This document shows positions 10,263 through 18,942 of a DNA stretch of 64,000 bases, in pieces; positions within the stretch are counted from its first letter, which is position 1, and every line of letters begins with the position of its first letter. Origin of the DNA: Agrobacterium larrymoorei (GTDB lineage: Bacteria > Pseudomonadota > Alphaproteobacteria > Rhizobiales > Rhizobiaceae); NCBI RefSeq assembly GCF_013322225.1, contig NZ_JAAMFB010000027.1, forward strand, positions 186,001-250,000, written 5' to 3'. The notes under the pieces were generated by a model. The model saw nothing but the letters and a program-made list of their open reading frames with translations, was not told the origin of the DNA and made no database searches. A program made the position numbers and the translations under genes.

Positions 10263-11591
10263 TCAGACCTTCGGTATATCGATCCGGGCTTCAAAGCCCT
10301 GCTTTCTGCCGCTGGCGGGAGACGAGAGCGTAAGAGAGCCGTTCATTCTGTCGGCGAGGTTCTTGACGATGGCGAGCCCCAGACCGGAGCCGCTGGCCTG
10401 CGTCGGTCCGCGTGTGAAACGCGTTGTCAGGCGTGGCATAAGTGTATTGTCGAGCGTTGGACCATCATTGACAACGCGAATGCAATTTTCAGTATCGATA
10501 TAGACATCGACCGCACTTCCCTCGGGGCTGTGAACAAGTGCGTTTTCCAGAAGATTGCGAACAGCAATACCGAAAGCGTCCGGGTTGATCATGCCTTGCA
10601 GATTGACGTCCGGCGATTGGTGAAGGTGAATGCGGCCTGCACCCAGTTCCGACCGGCTGAGGTCTTCGACAAGTAGTTCCACGACAGGAAAGAGGTCTGC
10701 GATGGTCTCCGAGGCACCGATACCCGCTTCTGCCCGCGACATCTGGAGAAGCTTTTCGGAAAGCTGGGCGAGGTGAGACAGGGAACGTTCGATCTGAGAG
10801 AGACGCGGCGCGAACTCTGGCGTAATATCTGCTTGCAGGCGCTGGGCCTGCGCGAGAGCTCCAGCAATGGGTGTACGCAATTCATGTGCGCTGTTGGATG
10901 CGAAAGAGCGTTCCGATTCCAGCGCGGATCGCAACCGCTCTAGCAAAAGATTTACGGAGCGTGCAATCGGGTGAAGTTCCGAAGGGAGTTGTGCGGAATC
11001 GACCGGCGCAAGGTTGCCGCTGTCCTTGGTCCCGATTTCGTCTCGCAGAACCTGAATAGGTGCCAGCGTTTTGCGAATGACGAGAATGACGGCGACGATG
11101 CTGGCGGGAATGAGAATCAGGACCGGCAATATCAGCGCTGTCCCGGCCTCGACAATTGCCTCACGCCGGTTTGCAAAAGCATCTGCCACTTGAAGATAGA
11201 GTTCGCCGTCTGGAGTGGAGACGGTATAGATACGCTGCGATTGCGTATCGGCGAAGCCGGGTGTCAGCGGCACATCGAAAGGTTCTGCCGCACTTTCATG
11301 GGAACGAAGGATCACCTCTCCCTCCCGGTCTCGAACCTGATAGGTCAGATATTCCGTGTCCTGCTCGGACTGGAGAAGGCGGCGTTGGGCTATGGGACTA
11401 CGGTCGCGGAAACCCTCGGTGATGAGAGGCAGAAGCCGATCCGCTGTCTCCTGCACGCTGCTGTCGAAAATCTCCGCAAACTCATCCTGCATCACCATGA
11501 TGCCGAGCCCGGACGCAACGAGCCAGGATAGGGATAATACACTCATCAATGCGACGACCATTCGGCGGGTCATGCTTTCGCGGCGCTTCAT
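10263..11591 (-). CDS. Two-component sensor histidine kinase (PmrB/QseC-like)
   Basis: Inner-membrane sensor kinase, 443 residues from ATG 11591, which lies 4 bases after the stop of the regulator gene. Domains in order: first membrane helix (about 10-30, MVVALMSVLSLSWLVASGLG), a periplasmic sensor of about 130 residues with no recognisable ligand motif, second helix (ALILPVLILIPASIVAVILV), HAMP-like linker, HisKA box SAHELRTPI with phosphorylated His236, then HATPase with N box NLLENALVHS and G boxes including GSGLGLAIVKN. It should phosphorylate the regulator encoded directly upstream. Together with the phosphoethanolamine transferase before that, the order matches pmrCAB, so it may sense cationic peptides, metal ions or envelope stress; that is inference. 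Confidence 0.88.
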   Translation of the reverse strand: MKRRESMTRRMVVALMSVLSLSWLVASGLGIMVMQDEFAEIFDSSVQETADRLLPLITEGFRDRSPIAQRRLLQSEQDTEYLTYQVRDREGEVILRSHESAAEPFDVPLTPGFADTQSQRIYTVSTPDGELYLQVADAFANRREAIVEAGTALILPVLILIPASIVAVILVIRKTLAPIQVLRDEIGTKDSGNLAPVDSAQLPSELHPIARSVNLLLERLRSALESERSFASNSAHELRTPIAGALAQAQRLQADITPEFAPRLSQIERSLSHLAQLSEKLLQMSRAEAGIGASETIADLFPVVELLVEDLSRSELGAGRIHLHQSPDVNLQGMINPDAFGIAVRNLLENALVHSPEGSAVDVYIDTENCIRVVNDGPTLDNTLMPRLTTRFTRGPTQASGSGLGLAIVKNLADRMNGSLTLSSPASGRKQGFEARIDIPKV

Positions 11592-11595
11592 TGTT

Positions 11596-12249
11596 TCACC
11601 TGATCGTGTAGCCAAGTCCGCGAACCGTTTCGACGCGGTCTGAACCGATTTTCTTGCGCAGCCGACTGATGTAGACTTCGACCGTATTGCTTTCGATCTC
11701 TGCGCCAAACTCGTAAAGCGTTTCATGCAACTGGTTCTTGGATACGACCGCGCCGGGTCTTTCCACCAGCTTTTCCAGCACCGCCCATTCGCGCGCACTG
11801 AGCGTCAGCGCCTTGCCGTCGACGACGATGTTACGAGCGACCTGATCGATCTCGATACCCGGCAGGCGAACGACGGGAGCGGATCGCCCCTCGTATCGGC
11901 GTGAGACGGCCAGCATGCGCGCCGTCAATTCCCCGAGATTGAACGGTTTGACGAGATAGTCGTCAGCACCCGCGTTCAGTCCCTCTATCCTGTCCGTGAC
12001 CTGATCGTGGGCGGTGAGAATGATGACGGGCGTCGGGTCGTTGCTACGGCGTAAACCCCGCAGTAGTGTCAACCCTTCTCCGTCGGGCAAGCGCAAGTCC
12101 AGGAGGACCAGGCCGTAACTGACTGTCTGTGTTGCGGCCGTAGCGTCATTCAGCGTCTTGAACCAGTCGACGGCGTGGCCTGCGGCAGCCACGTGGTCGC
12201 GCAACGCTTCTCCCAGCACATAATCGTCTTCGACCAGTAGAACCCGCAA
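11596..12249 (-). CDS. OmpR/PmrA-family response regulator
   Basis: DNA-binding regulator of 217 residues. The receiver domain has the acidic pocket (EDD at 7-9), phosphorylated Asp51 (LLDLRLPDGEG), Thr in ILTAHD and the Lys of VKPF. The C-terminal winged helix carries LSAREWAVLEKLVERPG and the recognition region NTVEVYISRLRKKIGSDRVETVRGLGY. The best start is a TTG at 12249 with AGGAG 6 bases upstream. It sits 66 bases after the phosphoethanolamine transferase gene and 4 bases before the kinase gene, all on one strand, so the three are probably one transcript. Expected target: the promoter of the transferase and this operon. Confidence 0.9.
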   Translation of the reverse strand: MRVLLVEDDYVLGEALRDHVAAAGHAVDWFKTLNDATAATQTVSYGLVLLDLRLPDGEGLTLLRGLRRSNDPTPVIILTAHDQVTDRIEGLNAGADDYLVKPFNLGELTARMLAVSRRYEGRSAPVVRLPGIEIDQVARNIVVDGKALTLSAREWAVLEKLVERPGAVVSKNQLHETLYEFGAEIESNTVEVYISRLRKKIGSDRVETVRGLGYTIR

Positions 12250-12315
12250 GTTCGCTCCGCTCCTGCCACCCGAAATGGGTATCGCTTCGGGGGCATTTGC
12301 GCAAGCACCTCGCTA

Positions 12316-13977
12316 TCAGGCATTGGGTCTGGAGACGCAGCCGCTAAACACATCGAGCGACGGATCGTAGACCGAGGTGGAGATGTTCATCATGCCAAGA
12401 ATACTGTGGAAGAAGTTATCGTGAGATTTGCCGCCGGCTTTCGCCTGATTGGCAAGACATGCCTTGTCCAACCCCATCGATTTGGCAAAATCGTTATCGA
12501 ACCATACGAGAAATGGCACGTGCGTCTGTTCAGCAGGAGCCAGCATGTAAGGCGCGCCATGCAAGTAGAGCCCATTTTCACCAAGCGACTCGCCGTGGTC
12601 TGAAGCATAGATCATGCCGGTCGCCAGCTTGTCCTTGCGCGCCTTCAGCTTGTCTATGATGCTGGACAGGAAGTGGTCGGTATAGAGGATTGTATTGTCG
12701 TAGGAGTTGACGATTTCCGCATCCTTGCAGTTGGCGAGTTCGGCGGTCCGGCAGTCCGGTGTGAATTTGCGGAAGGCATCGGTGTAGCGGTCGTGATAGG
12801 TCGGACCGTGACTTCCGAGCTGGTGCAGCACGATAACGCTGTCTTTGGTGACCTGATTAAGCCAGCTGTCCAGCCGGTCCAGGAATATGTCGTCGCGGCA
12901 TTCGCCGGAGGGGCAAAACTGTGGATCGCGCGTAGAGGTCAGATCGAAATAGGGGATACGGTCGGCGACGTTCTTGCTGCCGGTATTGTTATCCCACCAG
13001 CGGGCATCAACGCCCGCATGTACGAGCACATCCAGCACGTTTTCATTGGAGAGCGCCTTGCTGTGGCTATATTCGGTACGCGGAAAACGGGAGAACATGC
13101 AGGGAATGGAAATAGCCGTTGCGGTGCCGCAGCTGACGGTGCTTGGGAAATAGACGACATCGCGCGTCTTCAGCTCAGGATTGGTTTCGCGCTGATAGCC
13201 GTTCAGGGAGAAATTGGCTGCACGCGCGGTCTCGCCCGCAACGATAATAGTCACGCGTGGCTTCGTCACCCCACCCAGCGCAGGTAGAATCTTCGCATCC
13301 TGCCCTGTCGGCGTCACGGTCAGCTTCGCTTCCTTGTCCACCTGAGAGAAGTAGTGAATCGTGGAAGAGATCGGGGTGACGGGGTTCAGGCTCTTGACGA
13401 TATCCTTGTGCTGGCGAACGGCAGTGGTGAAAGTCTTGGAGTTTGCCGCACCGATAGCGCCGACGACTACGAGGCAGGCCAAAACGCTGACTGTATTCCA
13501 AAAGAGCTTGCCGAGGATATTATGATGGCGAACACGGACGACCATCAACACGATCATTGGCAACAATCCATAAAGCACCAGGTGCAACAGGAACGCTGGC
13601 GTTATGAGGTTGCCCGCTTCATTGGTTGTAGTTTCGAAGGCATTGCGCACCATGTCGCTGTCGATGACAGCGCCGAATCGATCCATGAACCATGAGGACA
13701 CCGCCGCGATGCCGATGAGAATCATGAAGACCGGCTTCATGACGTACTTGGCGGAAAAGAAGATCAGAACCGCCGAGAACAGTGCGATCATTGCAATGTA
13801 AAGAGCGTAGATCGCGACAGGGTAAGGCGACAGATAGGAATCTACCTTTGCCCAGAACGTATGATTGGTGAAGAATACCAGATAAAGCGCAGTCATGATG
13901 CTGAGCGAAATGCTGCCAATTTCCGGTCTTTTGAAAAGACTGCGATCAATATTCGTTACCAAAATCGTCAAGTGCAT
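12316..13977 (-). CDS. eptA: Phosphoethanolamine transferase (EptA/PmrC-like)
   Basis: Inner-membrane enzyme that moves phosphoethanolamine from phosphatidylethanolamine onto lipid A or another envelope glycan, lowering negative charge and giving resistance to cationic peptides. Five hydrophobic helices fill the first 180 or so residues, followed by a periplasmic sulfatase-fold domain. The nucleophile Thr is in AGETARAANFSLNGY, with the conserved TVSCGTATAISIPCMFS, HQLGSHGPTYHDRY and metal-binding ASDHGESLGENGLYLHG motifs; several Cys pairs fit the family's disulfides. The start is uncertain: ATG 13977 best matches family N-termini, while ATG 13998 is also possible. Followed by a response regulator and kinase as in pmrCAB, which suggests self-contained regulation. 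Confidence 0.88.
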   Translation of the reverse strand: MHLTILVTNIDRSLFKRPEIGSISLSIMTALYLVFFTNHTFWAKVDSYLSPYPVAIYALYIAMIALFSAVLIFFSAKYVMKPVFMILIGIAAVSSWFMDRFGAVIDSDMVRNAFETTTNEAGNLITPAFLLHLVLYGLLPMIVLMVVRVRHHNILGKLFWNTVSVLACLVVVGAIGAANSKTFTTAVRQHKDIVKSLNPVTPISSTIHYFSQVDKEAKLTVTPTGQDAKILPALGGVTKPRVTIIVAGETARAANFSLNGYQRETNPELKTRDVVYFPSTVSCGTATAISIPCMFSRFPRTEYSHSKALSNENVLDVLVHAGVDARWWDNNTGSKNVADRIPYFDLTSTRDPQFCPSGECRDDIFLDRLDSWLNQVTKDSVIVLHQLGSHGPTYHDRYTDAFRKFTPDCRTAELANCKDAEIVNSYDNTILYTDHFLSSIIDKLKARKDKLATGMIYASDHGESLGENGLYLHGAPYMLAPAEQTHVPFLVWFDNDFAKSMGLDKACLANQAKAGGKSHDNFFHSILGMMNISTSVYDPSLDVFSGCVSRPNA

Positions 13978-14125
13978 GCTCCCGCGCCGTGAATTCATGC
14001 TCGTGCTTGGGTTCTGGATATATCGCAGCGAGCATTCATGGACCTTTGAAGGCGAATTCTGACACGAAGCTGAACGCGCAAGCGGCGGCTGGCACATACG
14101 GTAATCGTTGCCCAATTGTTAAAAT

Positions 14126-14149
14126 AAACCACTAAAAATGCGTGGGTTT
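14126..14149 (-). promoter_or_regulatory. Terminator-like hairpin in the eptA upstream region
   Basis: On the minus strand AAACCCAC (14149-14142) can pair with GTGGTTT (14132-14126) with one bulge, followed by ATTTTAAC. It lies about 150 bases before eptA with no minus-strand gene just upstream, so it could be a leader attenuator or chance. Weak evidence. Confidence 0.25.
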
Positions 14150-14267
14150 TCCTTTTCTTCGTTATCTGCAAATCTGCTTTTGTCGCAGTGCAGCGATAGT
14201 TTCTCTAGCCCCCGGCCTTCTGCCCTTCTGTCAGGTTACGTTCCCAAACCTGGATCGCTGAAACGAA

Positions 14268-14876
14268 ATGGATGTCCTGATGACGATGCTGACCTTGTCA
14301 AAAACGTTGCTGCTGACTTCTTTCCTTCTTCCGGCAACGGCATATGCAGTCGAAGATTTTCCCGCGCTGGATCAGGTTGCGTTGATGAGCGTTGCGAAGA
14401 AAAGCGATCTTGTTGGCACCGCAACAAAAACCAAGGAGGTCGATGCCCGCCCGGCCTTGCCGGGTGAGATCGTCATTACCTTTATCAAGGGACAGGGAGT
14501 GGAGAAACGGTCGAAACCTGCGGAAGAAGGTGATTGGGTCGTTCGAAACCGCTGCGAGGAAACCGGTAACGAAGAGGTTCTCGTCAAAGCCAGGTACTTC
14601 CCAAAGAGTTATGGAGAACCGGTTTCGCCGTCCACTGTTTCTGGCTACATGGCGTTCAAGCCAAAAAGCGGAGAAATGAACTATTTTATCGTGCCGGAAG
14701 AATGGGGCGCCTTCAACTTCAAGGCTCCGACCGGGGATACGATGCTGGCCATGCCAGGCGATGCCATCGTACAGGTTTCATCCGATGAGGCGGAAACATA
14801 CAGAGTTGCTGGCCCCGCGTTCGAATGCACTTACGATGTCGTCGTACCGGCGAAGATGGTAACGGCACTCCGATAG
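14268..14876 (+). CDS. Exported protein of unknown function
   Basis: I do not recognise this 202-residue protein. It starts with a typical Sec signal peptide (LSKTLLLTSFLLPATAYA, cleavage before VEDFP), so the mature part of about 180 residues should be periplasmic. It contains KGQGVEKRSKPAEEGDWVVRN and YFIVPEEWGAFNFKAPTGDTM, predicted mostly beta, and two cysteines (CEETGN, ECTYDVV) that could form a disulfide. Codon use looks like that of its neighbours. There is no strong ribosome site; ATG 14268 or the in-frame ATG 14280 may be used. The stop codon directly abuts that of the convergent topoisomerase gene. It diverges from eptA with a 270-290 base gap. Confidence 0.7.
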   Translation: MDVLMTMLTLSKTLLLTSFLLPATAYAVEDFPALDQVALMSVAKKSDLVGTATKTKEVDARPALPGEIVITFIKGQGVEKRSKPAEEGDWVVRNRCEETGNEEVLVKARYFPKSYGEPVSPSTVSGYMAFKPKSGEMNYFIVPEEWGAFNFKAPTGDTMLAMPGDAIVQVSSDEAETYRVAGPAFECTYDVVVPAKMVTALR

Positions 14877-15893
14877 TCAGGGCAGAAATGCCAGAAGCCG
14901 CCGCTCATCCGCCCGCAGACCCGAAATAGCTTTCACATCGGATTGCAAGATCTTGCGAAGTTTCCGGATCGATTTTTCTTCCGTAGCGAGATCAAGCACA
15001 GCAGGGTGAACGTAGCTCTTGCGGCAGATCGCGGGCGTATTCGAAAGCTCCTGAGCTGCGGCCTCGCACATGCTTTTTATGGTTGGCTCTTCCTGTTCTG
15101 AAACACGCTTGGCGGCGTGGCAGAAGGCAGCCAGCGTTCCGCCCCAGGTTCGAAATGTTTTCGCGGAAATGCCTTCGCCTGCTGTTTCTGACAGGTAGGC
15201 GTTTAGCGCGCTGGAATCGATCGGGTGGACGATGTGGTTCTCGTCCTGCCATACAAACAACTGCTTTCCCGGCAGATCCGATATCTCTTCCAGAATCTGT
15301 TGAAGACGTGGATGCTTAAGTTGACGGCGTACCTTCTGTCTACCCTTGGCCGCGAAACGCAACTCGATCGTTTCGCCCAGAGTGACATGACGCTTGAGCA
15401 GTGTGGTTGCGCCGTAGGTTCCGTTGCTTTCCAGATATGCTTTGTTGCCGACCCTTAAGTAAGCCGCATCAAGCAGAAGAACGAGTGCCGCAAGGGTTAC
15501 ATATTGGCTATGCACCTGCTTTTCGATGTCGGATATTGCGCGTCTGCGAATGGCAGGTAGCGCCTCCCCGAATGCTTTCAACTGATAGAATTTCGTTTCG
15601 CCGCGGAAGGAATGCCATTCCGGGTGGTAGCGATACTGCTTGCGTCCGCGCGCATCATATCCCGTTGCCTGAAGGTGACCGGTAGGGTCAAGGCAAATCC
15701 AGACTTTTTCATAAGCGGGAGGAATGCTGAGCGTTCTGATCCTCGTTATTTCCAGCGCGTCCGCCAGCCGGGTGCCATCCGGCAAGCGGTAGGAGAACCC
15801 CTTGCCTCGTCGTTCGCGGGAGATGCCCGGTTCCTGATCGTTGACATAGGTTAGTCCGATCTTTTGCAGAAGGCGTGTGGGATGCTGGTTCAT
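14877..15893 (-). CDS. DNA topoisomerase IB (poxvirus-like)
   Basis: Type IB topoisomerase of about 338 residues that relaxes supercoils through a 3'-phosphotyrosyl intermediate. The N-terminal part has the bacterial topo IB signature (GKGFSYRLPDG, RIRTLSIPPAYEKVWIC, GYDARGRKQYRYHPEW). The catalytic region includes RVGNKAYLESNGTYGATTL, the KTFRTWGGTLA block and the active-site tyrosine in RKSYVHPAVL (Tyr294 from the ATG at 15893). A GTG two codons upstream (15899) is an alternative start; neither has a strong ribosome site. Such enzymes are widespread accessory topoisomerases in alphaproteobacteria. It stands alone, convergent with the exported protein. Confidence 0.92.
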   Translation of the reverse strand: MNQHPTRLLQKIGLTYVNDQEPGISRERRGKGFSYRLPDGTRLADALEITRIRTLSIPPAYEKVWICLDPTGHLQATGYDARGRKQYRYHPEWHSFRGETKFYQLKAFGEALPAIRRRAISDIEKQVHSQYVTLAALVLLLDAAYLRVGNKAYLESNGTYGATTLLKRHVTLGETIELRFAAKGRQKVRRQLKHPRLQQILEEISDLPGKQLFVWQDENHIVHPIDSSALNAYLSETAGEGISAKTFRTWGGTLAAFCHAAKRVSEQEEPTIKSMCEAAAQELSNTPAICRKSYVHPAVLDLATEEKSIRKLRKILQSDVKAISGLRADERRLLAFLP

Positions 15894-15957
15894 GGTCACT
15901 CGAACTCACTGAAGGACTGTCCGAATTAACTCCATGGGCCAAATGTCAGTTCCCAGC

Positions 15958-15985
15958 AAAATGGGAGCGGAATGAACCGCTCCCA
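15958..15985 (-). terminator. Rho-independent terminator of the sugar dehydrogenase gene
   Basis: Perfect 9-base stem TGGGAGCGG / CCGCTCCCA (15962-15970, 15977-15985) with a 6-base loop, followed on the minus strand by TTTT. It lies 25 bases beyond the stop of the gene at 16010-17227. Confidence 0.8.
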
Positions 15986-16009
15986 AACAATTTTTATCAA
16001 CGGCAGATG

Positions 16010-17227
16010 TTACGCACCGGGTGCAAGCCGCAGGATTTGCGAACCGCCACCGCCTCGTGTCTCGGTCACCGCGTAAACCGCGCCATCGCTGCCGACCTTC
16101 ACGTCCCGGATACGGGCCTCCAATGGCAGGCGTCCTTCTGTGACTACTTTCTCTCCGTCCACCTTCAAGACGACTATGCCTTGGCTGACCAGCCCACCAA
16201 TGAGAAAGGTGCCCTTCCATTCGGGGATCGCATCGCTATCGTAATAGGCCATGCCAGAAGGGCCGATAACTGGGTCCCAGTAGTAGACAGGCTGCTCCAT
16301 GCCTTCCTTCGCTGTCACGCCTTCTCCGACCTTGCCGCCGCTGTACTCGATGCCATAGGTGATGACCGGCCAGCCGTAGTTCAGGCCAGCTTTCGGAAGG
16401 TTCAGTTCGTCTCCACCCTTGGGGCCGTGTTCCACGGTCCACAAGCGTCCTTCTGCGTCGACTGCGGCAGACTGGATGTTGCGGTGGCCATAGCTCCAGA
16501 TTTCCGGCAGGGCATTTTCGCGACCGATGAACGGATTGCCTTCGATGGCCTTTCCGTCTGTATCGATACGAAAGACCTTGCCAAGGCCGCTGGCGATGTC
16601 CTGAGCCTGAACGCGAGGTTCTCTATCCGAGCGCTCGCCGACAGTGACGTATAGTTCCTTGTTCGTCCCGAAGGCCAATCTCGAACCATAGTGCTTGTCG
16701 CCATCATAGGTTGGGGTCTGTCTGAAGATGACTTTCGTGTCTTCCAGCGCGGCCTTCCCACTGTTTTCCACCAGCTTTGCCGATGCGACCGATGTGCCGT
16801 TGCCGCCATCGTGCGGTTCGGAGAATGAGAAGTAGATCATGCCGGACGTTTCGAAATCTGGCGCGAGTGCGATATCGAGAAGGCCGCCCTGTCCTGATGC
16901 ATCCACTTCCGGCACGCCTTCCAGCGGCTCGCTCGCCTTGCCGTCAGCAACGATATGCATCGTGCCTTCCTTAGCCGACACCAGCATACGACCATCAGGC
17001 AGGAGTTCCAGCGCCCAAAGGTTCGGCAGGCCTTCCGCAACGACAGTTTTCTGAAGCGACGGCATTTTTTCCGGTTGCGGTGCCCTCGTCTGCCCTTCAA
17101 AAGCTGGTTTCTGATTTGGGGCATTGGGCGCGCCGGTTTCCACAGCCGTGCCCGTTTGGGCTATCGCGGGAAATGCAAGGCACGCCGATAGAAATGTGGT
17201 TGTGAGCAACTGCAGTGCGCGGTTCAT
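16010..17227 (-). CDS. Periplasmic PQQ-dependent aldose sugar dehydrogenase (Asd/YliI type)
   Basis: Soluble glucose/sorbosone dehydrogenase family, six-bladed beta-propeller, about 405 residues. The start is ATG 17227 with GGGAG upstream, giving a clear signal peptide (QLLTTTFLSACLAFPAIA). Motifs expected near the PQQ and calcium sites are present: GGLLDIALAPDF, the SRLAFG stretch, GLGKVFRIDTDG, SYGHRNIQSAA, WTVEHGPKGGDELN, and the closing ETRGGGGSQILRL. It would oxidise aldoses in the periplasm and pass electrons to the respiratory chain if PQQ is available; no PQQ synthesis genes are in the window. It is monocistronic, with a terminator at 15958-15985. Confidence 0.88.
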   Translation of the reverse strand: MNRALQLLTTTFLSACLAFPAIAQTGTAVETGAPNAPNQKPAFEGQTRAPQPEKMPSLQKTVVAEGLPNLWALELLPDGRMLVSAKEGTMHIVADGKASEPLEGVPEVDASGQGGLLDIALAPDFETSGMIYFSFSEPHDGGNGTSVASAKLVENSGKAALEDTKVIFRQTPTYDGDKHYGSRLAFGTNKELYVTVGERSDREPRVQAQDIASGLGKVFRIDTDGKAIEGNPFIGRENALPEIWSYGHRNIQSAAVDAEGRLWTVEHGPKGGDELNLPKAGLNYGWPVITYGIEYSGGKVGEGVTAKEGMEQPVYYWDPVIGPSGMAYYDSDAIPEWKGTFLIGGLVSQGIVVLKVDGEKVVTEGRLPLEARIRDVKVGSDGAVYAVTETRGGGGSQILRLAPGA

Positions 17228-17417
17228 ATGTCTCCCTTCCGTCCAAATAATAAACCAATGAGCCGGGAACATGTGGGGCGAGATTTCGTTCACGCTATGG
17301 CTCTCAACAAAACTTGAACGTGCCGTGTACGTGGCTGAATACTAGTTCTTGCCCCTCTAATTTTAGCGGGAACTGAAAACTCCCTCCGGCGTTTCATGTC
17401 GTCGGATAGGAGACGTC

Positions 17418-17603
17418 ATGCAAATTTTGGATAATACCGAGCTTGAGGCAACTGAAATCAAGCCTGTACTCAGTGTCGTGGAATTTTGCCGCAGATACCG
17501 GCTGGATGAAGCGGAGGAGATTCGATTGCGCAAGCTTTTCGGAGAATTTGCCTCCCGTCATGAACTCTTGATGAATGCTCAGCGCAAGGCAGTCTTTCGC
17601 TAA
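17418..17603 (+). CDS. Small conserved-looking protein of unknown function
   Basis: A 61-residue protein with ATAGGAGACGTC directly before ATG 17418, a near-ideal ribosome site. It is charged and predicted mostly helical (VEFCRRYRLDEAEEIRLRKLFGEF within residues 21-44) with no signal peptide or membrane segment. The strong ribosome site and its own 190-base upstream gap support a real gene. It ends 3'-overlapping the rsmJ-like gene by 4 bases in convergent orientation. The EAEEIRLRKLFG helix recalls small DNA- or protein-binding helical domains, but no function can be assigned. Confidence 0.65.
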   Translation: MQILDNTELEATEIKPVLSVVEFCRRYRLDEAEEIRLRKLFGEFASRHELLMNAQRKAVFR

Positions 17604-18223
17604 TCTTCTGGGAGATCGTCCTTGAAAATCATGAACACGTCATAGCGCGTGTTCTTGCCAATGATCTGGTGCGAGGGGCTGCGAATTCCCGCCATAGGCG
17701 CAGCCCTCAGAGGCCACTTCAGAATGACGCGTTTGCTGGCGCTGGCAAGCGCGATTTCCATAAGTTCGGTCTGGTCAGGATCGGAACCGACGACATCCCG
17801 TAAAACCCTCATTTCCTTTTTCACCAGTGCCGTATTTTGCCTTGGCGGATGCATGGGGTCGACAACGATCACCTCCGGCTGCAGGGATTTTAGAAGTTCG
17901 CGAGAATCGCCGTGAAGCAGCGTCATGCGCGAAACGATTTCCTTGTAAATTTCGCCTTCGTTTTTTGCCCGTTCGATACCTTCGGCAAGATGTGCATGCA
18001 TTTCCGGCGAGCGTTCGATGAGCGTTACCTCGGCACCCAGTGACGCCAGAAGGAAGGCGTCGCGGCCTAATCCTGCCGTTGCATCCACGATCTTAGGCGT
18101 ACGGCCTTTGCTGAACCCCGCCGCTTTCGGCAGAGCCTGCCCGCGCCCTTCGCCAGAACGAAGCCGATGGCCGACTGCTCCACCAACGAAATCGACAATG
18201 AAGCTTTCGTCTTTTCTTTCCAT
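17600..18223 (-). CDS. rsmJ: RsmJ-like 16S rRNA (guanine-N2) methyltransferase
   Basis: SAM-dependent methyltransferase of 207 residues resembling RsmJ (YhiQ), which methylates G1516 of 16S rRNA. Motifs match that family closely: the SAM-binding IVDATAGLGRDAFLLASLG with IERSP after it, the catalytic VVDPMHPPRQNTALVKKEMR (family form DPMFP...KSALVKKEMR) and the C-terminal region around KRVILKWP. It is about 40 residues shorter than the E. coli protein, mainly at the N-terminus, although it keeps VDFVGGAVGHRLRSGEGRGQAL. The ATG at 18223 follows GAGGCGACC. It is 7 bases downstream of an RluA-type pseudouridine synthase on the same strand, so two RNA-modification genes are probably co-expressed. 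Confidence 0.8.
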   Translation of the reverse strand: MERKDESFIVDFVGGAVGHRLRSGEGRGQALPKAAGFSKGRTPKIVDATAGLGRDAFLLASLGAEVTLIERSPEMHAHLAEGIERAKNEGEIYKEIVSRMTLLHGDSRELLKSLQPEVIVVDPMHPPRQNTALVKKEMRVLRDVVGSDPDQTELMEIALASASKRVILKWPLRAAPMAGIRSPSHQIIGKNTRYDVFMIFKDDLPED

Positions 18224-18230
18224 GGTCGCC

Positions 18231-18896
18231 TCAGAACGGACAGGGGATATGGAAGGTCAGGTCGCGCCCGTCGGGATGGCGCAAGCCTAGTTCTTCCGCA
18301 TGCAGCAGAAGTCGATCTGCTGCTGCCAATGCTTCGCCTTCCGCGTAAAATTCATCTCCCAATATTGGATGACCCATTGCTTTCATATGGACACGAAGCT
18401 GGTGTGTGCGCCCCGTTAGAGGATGAAGCCGCAGCCGTGTCGCATTTGCGGCGCGATCCAGCACCTGCCATTCCGTCTGAGAAGGTCTGCCATTCTCATG
18501 ATCGACACGATGGCGTGGTTTGTTCTCGATGTCGCTACCTAAGGGAAGATCGATGAGACCTTCCTCACCTTCGACTGTGCCCCACACCACGGCAATATAG
18601 GATTTTCTGGTGGTGCGATTTTCGAATTGGGATGCAATTGCCGCATGGGCTTTGCGGTTCAGGGACATCAAAACGATGCCGGACGTATCCTTATCCAGCC
18701 GGTTGATCATCAATGCTTTCGTAAACTGTTTCTGCACCCGGGTCATCAGGCTATCGTGCAGCGCCGGGTCGCGCCCCGGAACTGACAGCAGGCCGCTCGG
18801 TTTGTCGAGCACGATAAGATCGTCATCGCGATGGATGATCGAAATATAGGGCTCCATCGGCGGATTGTAGATAAGGTTTGCAAGCTCGGACGACAT
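18231..18896 (-). CDS. rluA: RluA-family pseudouridine synthase
   Basis: Enzyme of about 221 residues that isomerises uridine to pseudouridine in 23S rRNA and/or tRNA. Family motifs are LDKPSGLLSVPG, the catalytic INRLDKDTSGIVL (the Asp after Leu is the nucleophile), and RLHPLTGRTHQLRVHM near the C-terminus. It has no S4 domain, which fits RluA (dual-specificity U746 / tRNA U32) rather than RluC or RluD. ATG 18896 has AGAGG at a suitable distance; a GTG upstream at 18911 is less likely. It lies 7 bases before rsmJ, in the same direction. Confidence 0.87.
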   Translation of the reverse strand: MSSELANLIYNPPMEPYISIIHRDDDLIVLDKPSGLLSVPGRDPALHDSLMTRVQKQFTKALMINRLDKDTSGIVLMSLNRKAHAAIASQFENRTTRKSYIAVVWGTVEGEEGLIDLPLGSDIENKPRHRVDHENGRPSQTEWQVLDRAANATRLRLHPLTGRTHQLRVHMKAMGHPILGDEFYAEGEALAAADRLLLHAEELGLRHPDGRDLTFHIPCPF

Positions 18897-18942
18897 GATG
18901 CCTCTTACCAATGTTTTTACGCGCTCGCCAGCGTCACGGATT

